The translations under genes and the position numbers were made by a program. 64,000 bases of DNA from Pseudomonas parafulva (lineage in GTDB: Bacteria > Pseudomonadota > Gammaproteobacteria > Pseudomonadales > Pseudomonadaceae), in NCBI RefSeq assembly GCF_002021815.1, contig NZ_CP019952.1, positions 341,001-405,000 on the forward strand, given 5' to 3'. Below the pieces are notes generated by a model that saw only the letters and a list, made by a program, of their open reading frames with translations, made no database searches and had not been told where the DNA came from. Each line of letters opens with the position of its first letter. Position 1 is the stretch's first letter. Below, piece after piece: positions 28,725-38,501 of this stretch.

Positions 28725-30089
28725 TCATCCCAAAAGCTGTCGCAGCACCTGAGCGAATGCCGCCCGGCTTTGCTCCTCTTGCAGATGATGGCCTTGGCGT
28801 ACCACCCACTGTCCATTGACCATCACGTCGCGCACCTGCCGATTGCCGCCGGCAAACAGCCACCGATTGAGAATGCCGTCGCCATCGGTTGTGGCGATGT
28901 AGGGGTCCTGATCATCAAGCACCAGCCAGTCGGCGCGCTTGCCTACAGCCAGTTCGCCAATGGGCTGGCCCAGCGCCTGTGCACCCCCTGCCCACGCAGC
29001 GTCAAGCAAGGTGCGCCCGACCATGGGTTGATCGTGGCGATGCAAGCGGTTGCGCCTTTGGTCGCGCAGGCGTTGGCCGTATTCCAGCCAGCGCAGCTCT
29101 TCGACCACGCTTAGCGAGACATGGCTGTCCGAACCAATCCCCAGGCGCCCGCCCTGCGCAAGGTAATCCGCAGCCGGGAAAATGCCGTCGCCCAGGTTGG
29201 CTTCGGTCGTCAGGCACAATCCCGCCACGGCGCCGCTGCGGGCCATGGCTGTCACTTCGTCGGGCTGGGCGTGGGTGGCGTGTACCAGGCACCAGCGCTC
29301 ATCCACGGCCACGTGTTCATACAGCCATTGCAAGGGCCGCAGACCGCTCCAGGCCAGGCAGTCATCGACTTCCCGTTGCTGCTCGGCAATATGAATGTGC
29401 ACCGGGCATTGATCGTCACTGGCTGCCAACACCTCGGCGATTTGCCCAGGCGTCACAGCCCGCAGCGAGTGAAAGCACAAGCCCAGCCTCTGCGCCGGTT
29501 GCGCGGCCACCAGCGGCGCCAGTCGCGCCTGCAGTTGCAGGTAGTGGTCGGTGGACTGGATGAACCGGCGTTGGCCAGCGCTTGGCGTCTGGCCGCCAAA
29601 GCCTGCATGGCTATAAAGCACCGGCAGCAGGGTCAGGCCGATACCGCTCTGCGCGGCCGCTGCGCTGATCCGGCGAGACAACTCGGTCGGGTCTGCATAC
29701 GCATTACCTGCCTGGTCGTGGTGCACGTAATGGAACTCCGCCACCGCGGTATAGCCCGCTTTGAGCATCTCGATGTAGAGCTGGCGGGCGATGACCTGCA
29801 ACTGCTCAGCTGTGATCTGCCCGACCAGGCGGTACATGAGGTCGCGCCAGGTCCAGAAGCTGTCACTGGGGTCGCCGGCGACTTCGGCAAGCCCGGCCAT
29901 GGCGCGCTGGAACGCATGGGAATGCACATTCGGCATACCGGGCAGTACGGGGCCCGCCAGATGCTCTGCGCCGTCGGCGCAAGCGTCGGCTTCAACCCGC
30001 GTCAGGTACCCGTCCACGCCGACGTCGAAGCGCACATCGCGGGCCCACCCTGAGGGCAACAAGGCACGTTGGGCAAAATAGGCGGGCAT
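28725..30089 (-). CDS. hutF: Formimidoylglutamate deiminase
   Basis: A 454-residue amidohydrolase that converts N-formimino-L-glutamate to N-formyl-L-glutamate and ammonia, the fourth step of the five-step histidine pathway completed by HutG. Metal and catalytic residues are in place: HSHAFQ (HxH site), the FHYVHH loop, HIHIAEQ, LVHATHAQ and the Asp in IGSDSHVSLS. The gene is divergent from hutC with a HutC-type operator between them. On its own strand an AACAAAAA motif lies just before the AGGAG ribosome site, a possible Crc/Hfq target. Confidence 0.96.
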   Translation of the reverse strand: MPAYFAQRALLPSGWARDVRFDVGVDGYLTRVEADACADGAEHLAGPVLPGMPNVHSHAFQRAMAGLAEVAGDPSDSFWTWRDLMYRLVGQITAEQLQVIARQLYIEMLKAGYTAVAEFHYVHHDQAGNAYADPTELSRRISAAAAQSGIGLTLLPVLYSHAGFGGQTPSAGQRRFIQSTDHYLQLQARLAPLVAAQPAQRLGLCFHSLRAVTPGQIAEVLAASDDQCPVHIHIAEQQREVDDCLAWSGLRPLQWLYEHVAVDERWCLVHATHAQPDEVTAMARSGAVAGLCLTTEANLGDGIFPAADYLAQGGRLGIGSDSHVSLSVVEELRWLEYGQRLRDQRRNRLHRHDQPMVGRTLLDAAWAGGAQALGQPIGELAVGKRADWLVLDDQDPYIATTDGDGILNRWLFAGGNRQVRDVMVNGQWVVRQGHHLQEEQSRAAFAQVLRQLLG

Positions 30090-30101
30090 TACGGGCTCCT
30101 G

Positions 30102-30109
30102 TTTTTGTT
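30102..30109 (-). promoter_or_regulatory. Crc/Hfq-type A-rich motif at hutF start
   Basis: On the minus strand the sequence is AACAAAAA, fitting AANAANAA, placed immediately upstream of the hutF ribosome site. Hfq-Crc binds such motifs to block translation when preferred carbon sources are present. Confidence 0.4.
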
Positions 30110-30111
30110 AG

Positions 30112-30130
30112 GTTGTATATACATATACAG
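30112..30130. promoter_or_regulatory. HutC operator between hutF and hutC
   Basis: The palindromic TGTATATACA core (30114-30123) within GTTGTATATACATATACAG resembles the TGTA-N2-TACA type operator of HutC. It lies between divergent hutF and hutC and would give repression of hutF and autoregulation of hutC. Confidence 0.6.
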
Positions 30131-30196
30131 GCGTTTGCCTGCCGGGTAAACTCCGGCAAGCTAATGCTCATTTCTTATGCACAAGGATTCCTGGCC

Positions 30197-30943
30197 GTGC
30201 CGACACCTCCTGTCAACGCGCTGGTTGCCCCCATGGGCGAGGGCCCGGCGCCGCTGTACGCGCGGGTCAAACAGATGATCAAGCAGCACATTGATGACGG
30301 TAGCTGGCCGCCGCATCACCGTGTGCCATCGGAAAGCGAACTGGTCAGCCAACTGGGCTTCAGCCGCATGACCATCAATCGTGCCCTGCGCGAGCTCACA
30401 GCCGAAGGGCTGTTGGTGCGCATGCAAGGTGTCGGCACCTTCGTAGCCGAACCCAAAGGCCGCTCTGCGCTGTTCGAAGTAAACAACATCGCCGATGAAA
30501 TCGCCGCGCGTGGGCATCGGCATAGTTGTCAGGTCGTGGTGCTTGCCGAGGAAGCGGCAGGTTCCGAGCGAGCGCTGGCCTTGAACATGCGCGAAGGCCA
30601 GCGGGTATTTCATTCGCTGATCGTGCATTTCGAGAACGATACCCCGGTGCAGATCGAGGATCGCTACGTCAACGCGGCCGTGGCGCCCGAATATCTGCTG
30701 CAGGACTTCACCCGTCAAACGCCTTATGCCTATCTGTCCCAGGTAGCCCCACTGACAGAGGGTGAGCATGTGGTCGAGGCGATCCTGGCAGAGCCCGAGG
30801 AGTGCCAACTCCTGCAAATCGAACGCGGCGAGCCATGCCTGCTCATCCGCCGCCGTACCTGGTCCGGGCGCCAGCCGGTCACGGCCGCGCGGCTGATTCA
30901 CCCCGGATCGCGCCACCGCCTGGAAGGACGTTTTGGCAAATGA
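30197..30943 (+). CDS. hutC: Histidine utilisation repressor HutC
   Basis: A 248-residue GntR-family (HutC subfamily) repressor with an N-terminal winged helix (SESELVSQLGFSRMTINRAL, about 45-70) and a C-terminal UTRA ligand domain that binds urocanate, the pathway inducer. Translation starts at a GTG at 30197, because this gives the known P. putida HutC N-terminus (PTPPV) and has an AGGA site about 9 bases upstream; the earlier ATG at 30113 would run through the operator. It overlaps hutD by four bases. It represses hutF and hutU through the operators at 30112-30130 and 31569-31582. Confidence 0.95.
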   Translation: MPTPPVNALVAPMGEGPAPLYARVKQMIKQHIDDGSWPPHHRVPSESELVSQLGFSRMTINRALRELTAEGLLVRMQGVGTFVAEPKGRSALFEVNNIADEIAARGHRHSCQVVVLAEEAAGSERALALNMREGQRVFHSLIVHFENDTPVQIEDRYVNAAVAPEYLLQDFTRQTPYAYLSQVAPLTEGEHVVEAILAEPEECQLLQIERGEPCLLIRRRTWSGRQPVTAARLIHPGSRHRLEGRFGK

Positions 30944-31509
30944 GCCGAGTGCATGTATTGCAGGCGCGGGGCTACCCGCGCATGGCTTGGAAGAACGGCG
31001 GCGGCTTCACCGAGGAAATCGCCCGTGACCAAGGCCAGGGCCTGGACGGTTTTGGCTGGCGACTGTCGATTGCCGATATCCAGGCGTCGGGTGCTTTTTC
31101 GAGCTTCGCCGGCTACCAGCGGATCATCACCGTGCTGCAGGGCGATGGCATGCAACTGTTGGTAGACGGCCAACTCAGCCGGCCGTTGCTGCCCTTCGAC
31201 GGGTTTGCATTCGACGGGGCAAGCGAGGTCGATTGCCAACTGATCGGCGGGCCGATTCGTGATTTCAACCTCATCTATGCACCGCAGCGCTATCGGGCAC
31301 GCTTGCAATGGCTGGAAGGTTTCAATCGTGTGCACACCTCGGCTTCGACCGTGCTGCTGTTTGCCGGCAGCCAAGCGGTAGACGTTAAGGCGGGGCAACA
31401 GGCCCTGCAATTGGAGCAGCATGACTGCCTGCAACTGGAAGGCAACGAAGCGTTGCTGGCGTTGGACGTACAGGGGCGGTGCTGCCTGATCGAACTCGAT
31501 CCCCGTTGA
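30940..31509 (+). CDS. hutD: HutD family protein
   Basis: A 189-residue cupin-fold protein of the HutD family, conserved in hut operons. Family motifs are MAWKNGGGFTEEIA, FGWRLSIADI, ASGAFSSFAGYQRIITVLQG and GGPIRDFNLIY. Work in P. fluorescens suggests it limits over-activity of the hut pathway, perhaps by sensing a metabolite, but the biochemistry is not settled. It overlaps hutC by ATGA and is followed by a 135-base region carrying the hutU operator. Confidence 0.92.
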   Translation: MSRVHVLQARGYPRMAWKNGGGFTEEIARDQGQGLDGFGWRLSIADIQASGAFSSFAGYQRIITVLQGDGMQLLVDGQLSRPLLPFDGFAFDGASEVDCQLIGGPIRDFNLIYAPQRYRARLQWLEGFNRVHTSASTVLLFAGSQAVDVKAGQQALQLEQHDCLQLEGNEALLALDVQGRCCLIELDPR

Positions 31510-31568
31510 GCTGACCCTGGGCTGGCATCGCTTGCAGCGACACGGTTTGAGAATTTCACTTGTCCATG

Positions 31569-31582
31569 CTTGTACATACAAG
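31569..31582. promoter_or_regulatory. HutC operator upstream of hutU
   Basis: CTTGTACATACAAG is a near-perfect 14-base palindrome agreeing with the classic P. putida HutC operator. It lies 63 bases upstream of the hutU GTG, at the position expected to block the hutU promoter. Confidence 0.8.
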
Positions 31583-31644
31583 TAAAGATGTGTTTGTATT
31601 GCTCCACGACATATCTGCTGCAGCCGACCGCAAAGGACATTCCC

Positions 31645-33318
31645 GTGACCGACAACAACAAATACCGTGACGTTGAAATCCGTGCCCCGCGTGGCAATAC
31701 GCTCACTGCCAAAAGCTGGCTGACCGAAGCGCCACTGCGCATGTTGATGAACAACCTCGACCCGCAGGTCGCCGAAAACCCCAAGGAGCTGGTGGTGTAC
31801 GGTGGCATCGGCCGGGCCGCGCGCAACTGGGACTGCTACGACAAGATCGTCGAAACCCTGACCCGTCTGGAAGACGACGAAACCTTGCTGGTCCAGTCCG
31901 GCAAGCCGGTCGGCGTGTTCAAGACCCACAGCAACGCCCCACGCGTGCTGATTGCCAACTCGAACCTGGTCCCTCACTGGGCCAGCTGGGAGCACTTCAA
32001 CGAACTCGACGCCAAGGGCCTGGCCATGTACGGCCAGATGACCGCGGGCAGCTGGATCTACATCGGTAGCCAGGGCATCGTGCAAGGCACTTACGAAACC
32101 TTCGTGGAGGCGGGTCGCCAGCACTATGGCGGCAGCCTGAAGGGCAAGTGGGTGCTGACCGCAGGCTTGGGCGGCATGGGTGGGGCCCAGCCATTGGCCG
32201 CGACCCTGGCCGGGGCTTGCTCGCTGAACATCGAGTGCCAGCAAAGCCGTATCGATTTCCGCCTGCAAACCCGCTATGTCGATGAGCAGGCCACGGACCT
32301 GGACGACGCCCTGGCGCGCATCGCCCGCTACACCGCCGAAGGCAAGGCTATTTCCATTGCCTTGCATGGCAACGCGGCCGAAGTGCTGCCTGAGTTGGTC
32401 AGGCGCGGGGTGCGGCCAGACATGGTCACCGACCAGACCAGCGCGCATGACCCGCTCAACGGCTACCTGCCTGCCGGCTGGACCTGGGAGCAGTACCGCG
32501 ACCGCGCCCAGACCGACCCGGTAGCCGTGGTCAAGGCGGCCAAGCAATCGATGGCCGTGCATGTGCAGGCCATGCTCGATTTTCAGCAGCAGGGCGTCCC
32601 CACTTTCGACTACGGCAACAACATCCGCCAGATGGCCAAGGAAGAGGGTGTGGCCAACGCGTTCGATTTCCCAGGTTTCGTGCCGGCTTACATTCGCCCA
32701 CTGTTCTGCCGCGGCATCGGCCCCTTCCGCTGGGCAGCGTTGTCGGGCGATGCCGACGACATCTACAAGACCGATGCCAAGGTCAAGGAACTGATCCCCG
32801 ATGACGCCCACCTGCACCGCTGGCTGGACATGGCCCGCGAGCGCATCAGCTTCCAGGGCTTGCCGGCCCGCATCTGCTGGGTAGGGCTGGGGCTGCGGGC
32901 CAAGCTGGGCCTGGCGTTCAACGAAATGGTGCGCAGTGGTGAGCTGTCGGCACCGATCGTGATCGGACGCGACCACCTCGATTCGGGTTCGGTAGCCAGC
33001 CCCAACCGCGAAACCGAGGCCATGCGCGATGGCTCCGACGCGGTCTCCGATTGGCCATTGCTCAATGCCCTGCTCAATACCGCCAGCGGTGCCACCTGGG
33101 TGTCGCTGCACCATGGCGGCGGTGTCGGCATGGGCTTCTCCCAGCATTCGGGCATGGTCATCGTCTGTGATGGCAGCGACGAGGCGGCCGCCCGTATCGC
33201 TCGCGTGCTGGCCAATGATCCAGGCACCGGTGTCATGCGTCACGCCGATGCCGGTTACGCTATCGCCATTGAGTGCGCGCAAGCGCAGGGGCTGGACCTG
33301 CCGATGATCACCGGCTGA
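31645..33318 (+). CDS. hutU: Urocanate hydratase (urocanase)
   Basis: A 557-residue NAD-dependent enzyme converting urocanate to imidazolonepropionate, the second step of histidine degradation. Conserved segments are [24 protein letters not shown], the NAD-binding [23 protein letters not shown] and the active-site Cys in [11 protein letters not shown]. The start is a GTG at 31645, preceded by AAGGA; the length then equals the P. putida enzyme. The upstream frame overlaps the operator and is rejected. The second to sixth codons contain AACAACAA, a Crc/Hfq motif. It is the first gene of hutU-hutH-permease-hutI-hutG. Confidence 0.97.
   Translation: MTDNNKYRDVEIRAPRGNTLTAKSWLTEAPLRMLMNNLDPQVAENPKELVVYGGIGRAARNWDCYDKIVETLTRLEDDETLLVQSGKPVGVFKTHSNAPRVLIANSNLVPHWASWEHFNELDAKGLAMYGQMTAGSWIYIGSQGIVQGTYETFVEAGRQHYGGSLKGKWVLTAGLGGMGGAQPLAATLAGACSLNIECQQSRIDFRLQTRYVDEQATDLDDALARIARYTAEGKAISIALHGNAAEVLPELVRRGVRPDMVTDQTSAHDPLNGYLPAGWTWEQYRDRAQTDPVAVVKAAKQSMAVHVQAMLDFQQQGVPTFDYGNNIRQMAKEEGVANAFDFPGFVPAYIRPLFCRGIGPFRWAALSGDADDIYKTDAKVKELIPDDAHLHRWLDMARERISFQGLPARICWVGLGLRAKLGLAFNEMVRSGELSAPIVIGRDHLDSGSVASPNRETEAMRDGSDAVSDWPLLNALLNTASGATWVSLHHGGGVGMGFSQHSGMVIVCDGSDEAAARIARVLANDPGTGVMRHADAGYAIAIECAQAQGLDLPMITG
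31654..31661 (+). promoter_or_regulatory. Crc/Hfq-type motif at the hutU start
   Basis: AACAACAA, a full match to AANAANAA with C at the variable positions, lies 9 bases into the hutU coding sequence, where Hfq-Crc binding would block initiation. Confidence 0.55.
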
Positions 33319-33414
33319 TCACTGTCCTCTGCAATGCCCCCACAAGGTGATACTCAACAACAAGAAGAGGCGGGCTGGCGCTGCCTGCCATGCCTCGCGA
33401 ACTGGAGTAGCAAC

Positions 33415-34947
33415 GTGACCGAACTTACCCTCAAGCCCGGCTGCCTGACCCTGGCGCAACTGCGCACTGTGCATGCAGGCCCAGTAAGGCTTCAGCTCGA
33501 CGCCAGCGCCGGCCTGGCCATCGATGCCAGCGTGGCCTGCGTCGAACAGATCATCGCGCAGGACCGTACCGCCTATGGCATCAACACAGGTTTCGGGCTG
33601 CTGGCATCGACCCGCATCGCCAGCCACGACCTGGAAAACCTGCAGCGTTCGCTGGTGCTGTCCCATGCTGCCGGGATCGGCGCGCCCCTCGATGACGCTT
33701 TGGTCCGATTGATCATGGTGCTGAAGATCAACAGCCTGAGCCGCGGCTTTTCCGGTATTCGCCGCAAGGTCATCGACGCGCTGATCGCGCTGGTCAACGC
33801 CGAGGTCTATCCTCACATCCCCCTCAAAGGCTCGGTCGGCGCTTCCGGTGATCTCGCGCCGCTGGCCCACATGTCCCTGGTACTGCTGGGGGAGGGCAAG
33901 GCGCGCTATAAGGGCCAGTGGCTTGCGGCTACCGAGGCCCTGGCCATCGCTGGCCTTGAGCCGTTGACCCTGGCCGCCAAAGAGGGGCTCGCCCTGCTCA
34001 ATGGCACCCAGGCCTCCACGGCCTATGCCCTGCGCGGGCTATTCCATGGCGAGGACCTGTTCGCCGCCGCGGTCACCTGCGGCGCGCTCAGCGTGGAAGC
34101 CGCCCTTGGTTCGCGCTCGCCCTTCGATGCCCGTATCCATGAAGTGCGCGGCCAGCGCGGGCAGATCGACACCGCTGCCTGCTTCCGGGACCTGCTGGGG
34201 GACACCAGCGAGGTATCGCTCTCGCACCAGAACTGCGACAAGGTCCAGGATCCTTACTCGCTGCGCTGCCAACCACAAGTGATGGGCGCCTGCCTCACCC
34301 AACTGCGCCAGGCTGCCGAGGTGCTCGGCGTCGAGGCCAATGCTGTGTCGGACAACCCTTTGGTGTTCGCCGCCGAAGGCGACGTGGTTTCAGGGGGTAA
34401 TTTCCATGCCGAGCCGGTGGCGATGGCCGCCGACAACATCGCCTTGGCCATCGCCGAAATGGGCTCGTTGAGCGAGCGCCGCATCTCGCTGATGATGGAC
34501 AAGCACATGTCCCAACTGCCGCCTTTCCTGGTAGAAAACGGTGGGGTCAACTCCGGCTTCATGATTGCCCAGGTCACCGCCGCTGCCCTGGCAAGCGAGA
34601 ACAAGGCCCTGTCGCATCCCCACAGCGTCGACAGCCTGCCGACCTCCGCCAACCAGGAGGACCATGTGTCAATGGCTCCGGCTGCCGGCAAACGTCTATG
34701 GGAAATGGCCGAAAATACCCGGGGCGTGCTGGCGATCGAATGGTTGGGCGCCTGCCAGGGCCTGGATCTGCGCAAAGGGCTCAAGACCTCCGCCAAGCTT
34801 GAGCAAGCACGCCAGGCGTTGCGCTGTGAAGTGCCGCACTACGACCGCGACCGGTTCTTTGCACCGGACATCGAAAAGGCCGTGCACCTGCTGGCCGAAG
34901 GCAGCCTGACCGCGCTGTTGCCAGCGGGCGTGCTCCCTAGTCTGTAA
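33415..34947 (+). CDS. hutH: Histidine ammonia-lyase
   Basis: A 510-residue enzyme that deaminates L-histidine to trans-urocanate, the first step of the pathway, whose product also relieves HutC repression. The MIO cofactor is formed from Ala143-Ser144-Gly145 in [12 protein letters not shown], as in the well-studied P. putida enzyme. Other motifs are YGINTGFG near residue 54, [18 protein letters not shown] and the C-terminal region rich in conserved Ser and Glu. It starts at a GTG at 33415 with GGAG upstream; the length then equals known P. putida HutH. About 96 bases separate it from hutU. Confidence 0.97.
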   Translation: MTELTLKPGCLTLAQLRTVHAGPVRLQLDASAGLAIDASVACVEQIIAQDRTAYGINTGFGLLASTRIASHDLENLQRSLVLSHAAGIGAPLDDALVRLIMVLKINSLSRGFSGIRRKVIDALIALVNAEVYPHIPLKGSVGASGDLAPLAHMSLVLLGEGKARYKGQWLAATEALAIAGLEPLTLAAKEGLALLNGTQASTAYALRGLFHGEDLFAAAVTCGALSVEAALGSRSPFDARIHEVRGQRGQIDTAACFRDLLGDTSEVSLSHQNCDKVQDPYSLRCQPQVMGACLTQLRQAAEVLGVEANAVSDNPLVFAAEGDVVSGGNFHAEPVAMAADNIALAIAEMGSLSERRISLMMDKHMSQLPPFLVENGGVNSGFMIAQVTAAALASENKALSHPHSVDSLPTSANQEDHVSMAPAAGKRLWEMAENTRGVLAIEWLGACQGLDLRKGLKTSAKLEQARQALRCEVPHYDRDRFFAPDIEKAVHLLAEGSLTALLPAGVLPSL

Positions 34948-34992
34948 TGCCCTTGGGGGCCTTTGGTGGCGGCCCCCGGATCTCACGACCAC

Positions 34993-35000
34993 AAAAACAA
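34993..35000 (+). promoter_or_regulatory. Crc/Hfq-type motif before hut permease
   Basis: AAAAACAA, fitting AANAANAA, lies just upstream of the CAAGGAC ribosome site of the permease gene. Confidence 0.4.
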
Positions 35001-35014
35001 TTCAAGGACGTGAC

Positions 35015-36418
35015 ATGCAACCTGCACAAGGTCTAAAGCGCGGGCTGACTGCCCGCCACATTCGTTTCATGGCCCTCGGCTCGGCTATCGGTACCGGCCT
35101 GTTCTATGGCTCGGCCTCGGCCATCCAGATGGCCGGCCCGGCGGTATTGCTGGCTTACCTGATTGGCGGCGCAGCGGTATTCATGGTCATGCGGGCATTG
35201 GGCGAGATGGCCGTACACAACCCCGTAGCCGGGTCGTTCGGTCACTATGCCAGCACCTACCTGGGCCCCATGGCCGGCTTCATCCTCGGCTGGACCTACG
35301 CGTTCGAGATGGTCATCGTCGCCATTGCCGACGTGACGGCGTTCGGTATCTACATGGGCTTCTGGTTCCCGGAGGTCGCCCGCTGGACATGGGTGCTGGG
35401 CATCGTCTTGTTCATCGGCGCGCTCAACCTGTGCAACGTCAAGGTGTTCGGCGAGCTGGAATTCTGGCTGTCCTTGCTCAAGGTGGGGGCGATCGTGGCC
35501 ATGATCCTGGCGGGCCTGGGCATCATGGCGTTCGGCTTCAGCCAGGTGGGCAGCGGGCAGGCCGTGGGCCTGGGCAACCTGTTCGACCATGGTGGTTTCA
35601 TGCCTAACGGTGTCGCCGGGCTGATCGCCTCGTTCGCAGTGGTGATGTTCGCCTTCGGCGGCATAGAGATCATCGGGGTGACCGCAGGCGAGGCCAAGGA
35701 TCCGCAACGGGTGATTCCCAAGGCGATCAACGCCGTGCCCCTGCGCATCCTGCTGTTCTATGTACTCACCCTGTTCGTGCTGATGTGTCTGTACCCCTGG
35801 CCGCAGATTGGCAGCCAGGGCAGCCCCTTCGTGCAGATCTTCAGTAACCTGGGGATCGGCTCTGCGGCTGCGGTGCTGAACGTGGTGGTGATCTCCGCGG
35901 CCGTTTCGGCCATCAACAGCGATATCTTCGGTGCGGGCCGCATGATGTATGGTCTGGCCCAGCAGGGGCATGCCCCCAAGGGTTTTAGCCGGCTGTCCAG
36001 GCATGGCGTGCCGTGGATGACGGTACTGGTCATGGGGGCAGCGCTGCTGGTTGGCGTACTGCTCAATTACCTGATCCCCGAAAACGTGTTTCTGCTGATC
36101 GCCTCGATCGCCACCTTCGCCACCGTCTGGGTCTGGCTGATGATCCTCATCACTCAAGTGGCGATGCGGCGCAGCATGAGCCGCGAGCAGATGGCCGAGC
36201 TCAAGTTTCCGGTACCGTTCTGGCCCTGGGGGCCGGCGTTGGCCATTGCCTTCATGGTCTTTGTCTTCGGTGTGCTTGGCTATTTCCCCGACACCCAGGC
36301 GGCGTTGCTGGTCGGCATGGTCTGGCTGGTCTTTCTGGTGGCGTCCTACCTGCTGTGGTGCAAGCCGCGGACAGGACAGGGCGCGCCAGTGGCCGAAGCC
36401 GCCGAGCTGCATCGCTAG
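35015..36418 (+). CDS. hutT: Amino-acid permease, probable histidine transporter
   Basis: A 467-residue APC-superfamily (AAT family, ProY-like) permease with about 12 membrane helices. Signature segments are [21 protein letters not shown] near the N-terminus, [12 protein letters not shown] and [10 protein letters not shown]. The sequence alone resembles proline-specific permeases; histidine is inferred as substrate because the gene lies inside the hut operon between hutH and hutI. It likely brings histidine, or urocanate, in by proton symport. The upstream A-rich motif suggests catabolite repression of its translation. Confidence 0.85.
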   Translation: MQPAQGLKRGLTARHIRFMALGSAIGTGLFYGSASAIQMAGPAVLLAYLIGGAAVFMVMRALGEMAVHNPVAGSFGHYASTYLGPMAGFILGWTYAFEMVIVAIADVTAFGIYMGFWFPEVARWTWVLGIVLFIGALNLCNVKVFGELEFWLSLLKVGAIVAMILAGLGIMAFGFSQVGSGQAVGLGNLFDHGGFMPNGVAGLIASFAVVMFAFGGIEIIGVTAGEAKDPQRVIPKAINAVPLRILLFYVLTLFVLMCLYPWPQIGSQGSPFVQIFSNLGIGSAAAVLNVVVISAAVSAINSDIFGAGRMMYGLAQQGHAPKGFSRLSRHGVPWMTVLVMGAALLVGVLLNYLIPENVFLLIASIATFATVWVWLMILITQVAMRRSMSREQMAELKFPVPFWPWGPALAIAFMVFVFGVLGYFPDTQAALLVGMVWLVFLVASYLLWCKPRTGQGAPVAEAAELHR

Positions 36419-36433
36419 CAAAGGAGAACCTGC

Positions 36434-37639
36434 ATGAAAACCCTCTGGCAGCACTGCCATGTGGCAACCATGGCCGAAGGCCGTTATTCGATCATCGAAG
36501 ACGCCGCCATCGTGACCGGTGGTGGGCGAATCCTGTGGATCGGCCCACGTGCCAACTGGGCAGTCGAAGGCACCGAGCAGACGGTGGACCTGGGTGGCGC
36601 CTGGGTAACCCCCGGGCTGATCGATTGCCACACGCACGCGGTATTCGGCGGCAACCGCAGCGGCGAGTTCGAACAGCGGCTGCAAGGTGTGAGCTATGCC
36701 GAGATCGCCGCGCAGGGCGGGGGCATTGCCAGTACCGTGAGGGCCACTCGCGCCGCCAGTGAAGACATGCTGTTCGCCAGCGCCCAGCAGCGCGTCCAGG
36801 CGTTGATGCGCGATGGCGTGACCACCCTGGAGATCAAGTCCGGTTACGGCCTGGACCTGGCCAACGAGCGCAAGATGCTGCGTGTAGCCCGACGTCTGGG
36901 TGACGAGCTGGGTATCACGGTTCGGGCCACGTGTCTGGCAGCCCACGCCTTACCGCCGGAATACGCCGAACGCAGCGACGACTACATTGCCCACATCTGC
37001 AATGACATGCTGCCGGCATTGGCAGCAGAAGGGCTGGTGGATGCGGTGGATGCCTTCTGCGAACACTTGGCCTTCTCACCCGCACAGGTTGAACGCTTGT
37101 TCATCAAGGCGCAGCAATTGGGTTTGCCGGTCAAGCTGCACGCGGAACAATTGTCCTCCTTGCACGGCTCCAGCCTGGCTGCCCGCTACCAGGCACTGTC
37201 GGCCGATCACCTGGAATTCATGACAGAAGAAGATGCCATGGCCATGGCAGCGGCTGGCACCGTGGCCGTCTTGTTGCCCGGCGCGTTCTACTTTCTGCGC
37301 GAAACCCAGCTTCCGCCAATGGACGCCCTGCGCCGGCACGGCGTGAAAGTCGCCCTGGCCAGCGACCTGAACCCGGGCACTTCGCCGGGCCTGTCGCTGC
37401 GGCTAATGCTGAACATGGGCTGCACCCTGATGCGCATGACGCCTGAAGAAGCCCTTGCCGGTGTCACCACCCATGCGGCGCACGCGCTGGGCATGGGAAG
37501 CAGCCATGGCACCCTTGAAACGGGCAAGGCTGCGGACTTCGTTGCCTGGCAAATAGAACGCCCTGCCGACCTGGCCTATTGGCTTGGCGGCGACCTGCCC
37601 AAGCGCGTGGTGCGCGGCGGCCATGAACGTGATATCTGA
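36434..37639 (+). CDS. hutI: Imidazolonepropionase
   Basis: A 401-residue metal-dependent amidohydrolase that opens imidazolonepropionate to N-formimino-L-glutamate, the third step. The Zn motif [12 protein letters not shown], the [13 protein letters not shown] segment, [13 protein letters not shown] and the late Asp in [12 protein letters not shown] are all family-specific. It starts 15 bases after the permease stop, with an AAGGAGAACC ribosome site, and its end is 11 bases before hutG, so the four genes form one operon. Confidence 0.97.
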   Translation: MKTLWQHCHVATMAEGRYSIIEDAAIVTGGGRILWIGPRANWAVEGTEQTVDLGGAWVTPGLIDCHTHAVFGGNRSGEFEQRLQGVSYAEIAAQGGGIASTVRATRAASEDMLFASAQQRVQALMRDGVTTLEIKSGYGLDLANERKMLRVARRLGDELGITVRATCLAAHALPPEYAERSDDYIAHICNDMLPALAAEGLVDAVDAFCEHLAFSPAQVERLFIKAQQLGLPVKLHAEQLSSLHGSSLAARYQALSADHLEFMTEEDAMAMAAAGTVAVLLPGAFYFLRETQLPPMDALRRHGVKVALASDLNPGTSPGLSLRLMLNMGCTLMRMTPEEALAGVTTHAAHALGMGSSHGTLETGKAADFVAWQIERPADLAYWLGGDLPKRVVRGGHERDI

Positions 37640-37649
37640 GCGAGGCGAG

Positions 37650-38453
37650 ATGGACAAGGTACTGAGCTTTCACCAGGGTCAATTGCCGCTGTTGATCAGC
37701 ATTCCCCATGCGGGCCTGAAGCTGACCCCGGCAGTGGCCGATGGCCTGGTCGACCAGGCGCGCAGCCTGCCCGATACGGACTGGCACATTCCCCGTCTGT
37801 ACGATTTCGCCCAGGCGCTGGGCGCCAGCGTACTGACGGCCGAGTATTCGCGTTTCGTCATCGACCTCAACCGCCCGGAGGACGATAAGCCGCTGTATGC
37901 AGGGGCCACCACCGGGCTCTATCCGGACACCCTCTTTGAGGGTGAACCTTTGTTCAAGGAGGGGCTGGCGCCAAGCCCGGCAGAGCGCAAGCACTACCTT
38001 GAGCAAGTCTGGCACCCTTATCACAGGGCAATCAGGCATGAGCTGGCACGCTTGCGTGAGACGTTTGGCTATGTCTTGCTCTGGGACGCCCACTCCATCC
38101 GCTCGCACATTCCTCGGCTGTTCGACGGCAAGCTGCCGGACTTCAACCTCGGGACCTTCAACGATGCGAGTTGCGACCCGAGCCTGGCCCAGCGGCTGAC
38201 GCACGTCTGCCAACAGGCACAAGGTTACGATCATGTGCTCAATGGGCGCTTCAAGGGCGGGCACATCACCCGTCACTACGGCAACCCAGCCGCTCACGTT
38301 CACGCCGTCCAACTGGAGCTCGCGCAAAGCACCTACATGCAAGAGCGTGAACCTTTTACCTACCGTGAAGACTTGGCACGCCCAACCCAGGCGGTGCTCA
38401 AGCAGCTGCTGGAGGCGCTGCTGGCATGGGGCCAGGCGCGTTATCGCAACTGA
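37650..38453 (+). CDS. hutG: N-formylglutamate deformylase
   Basis: A 267-residue zinc enzyme that hydrolyses N-formylglutamate to glutamate and formate, ending the HutF/HutG branch used by Pseudomonas. Family motifs are LISIPHAGLK near the N-terminus, VIDLNRPEDDKPLY, LWDAHSIRSHIP and FKGGHITRHYG. The ATG at 37650 follows a CGAGGCGAG sequence; an upstream in-frame start lies within hutI. The gene converges on the giant NEL gene, separated by 48 bases with a hairpin. Confidence 0.96.
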   Translation: MDKVLSFHQGQLPLLISIPHAGLKLTPAVADGLVDQARSLPDTDWHIPRLYDFAQALGASVLTAEYSRFVIDLNRPEDDKPLYAGATTGLYPDTLFEGEPLFKEGLAPSPAERKHYLEQVWHPYHRAIRHELARLRETFGYVLLWDAHSIRSHIPRLFDGKLPDFNLGTFNDASCDPSLAQRLTHVCQQAQGYDHVLNGRFKGGHITRHYGNPAAHVHAVQLELAQSTYMQEREPFTYREDLARPTQAVLKQLLEALLAWGQARYRN

Positions 38454-38463
38454 AGCCAGTCGG

Positions 38464-38494
38464 CCAGGCAGCGCGCGGTGCACGCGCGGCCTGG
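38464..38494. terminator. Hairpin between hutG and the NEL gene
   Basis: CCAGGCAGCGCGCG pairs with CGCGCGGCCTGG around a GTGCA-type loop, with one bulged base. It sits between two convergent genes and could serve both, but no clear T-run follows. Confidence 0.5.
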
Positions 38495-38501
38495 TCTATC
38501 G

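Noticed and set aside
31531..31544. TGGCATCGCTTGCA upstream of hutU as a sigma-54 promoter
   Set aside because: GG and GC are separated by only 8 bases, two short of the required 10, so it should not be functional despite good half-sites.
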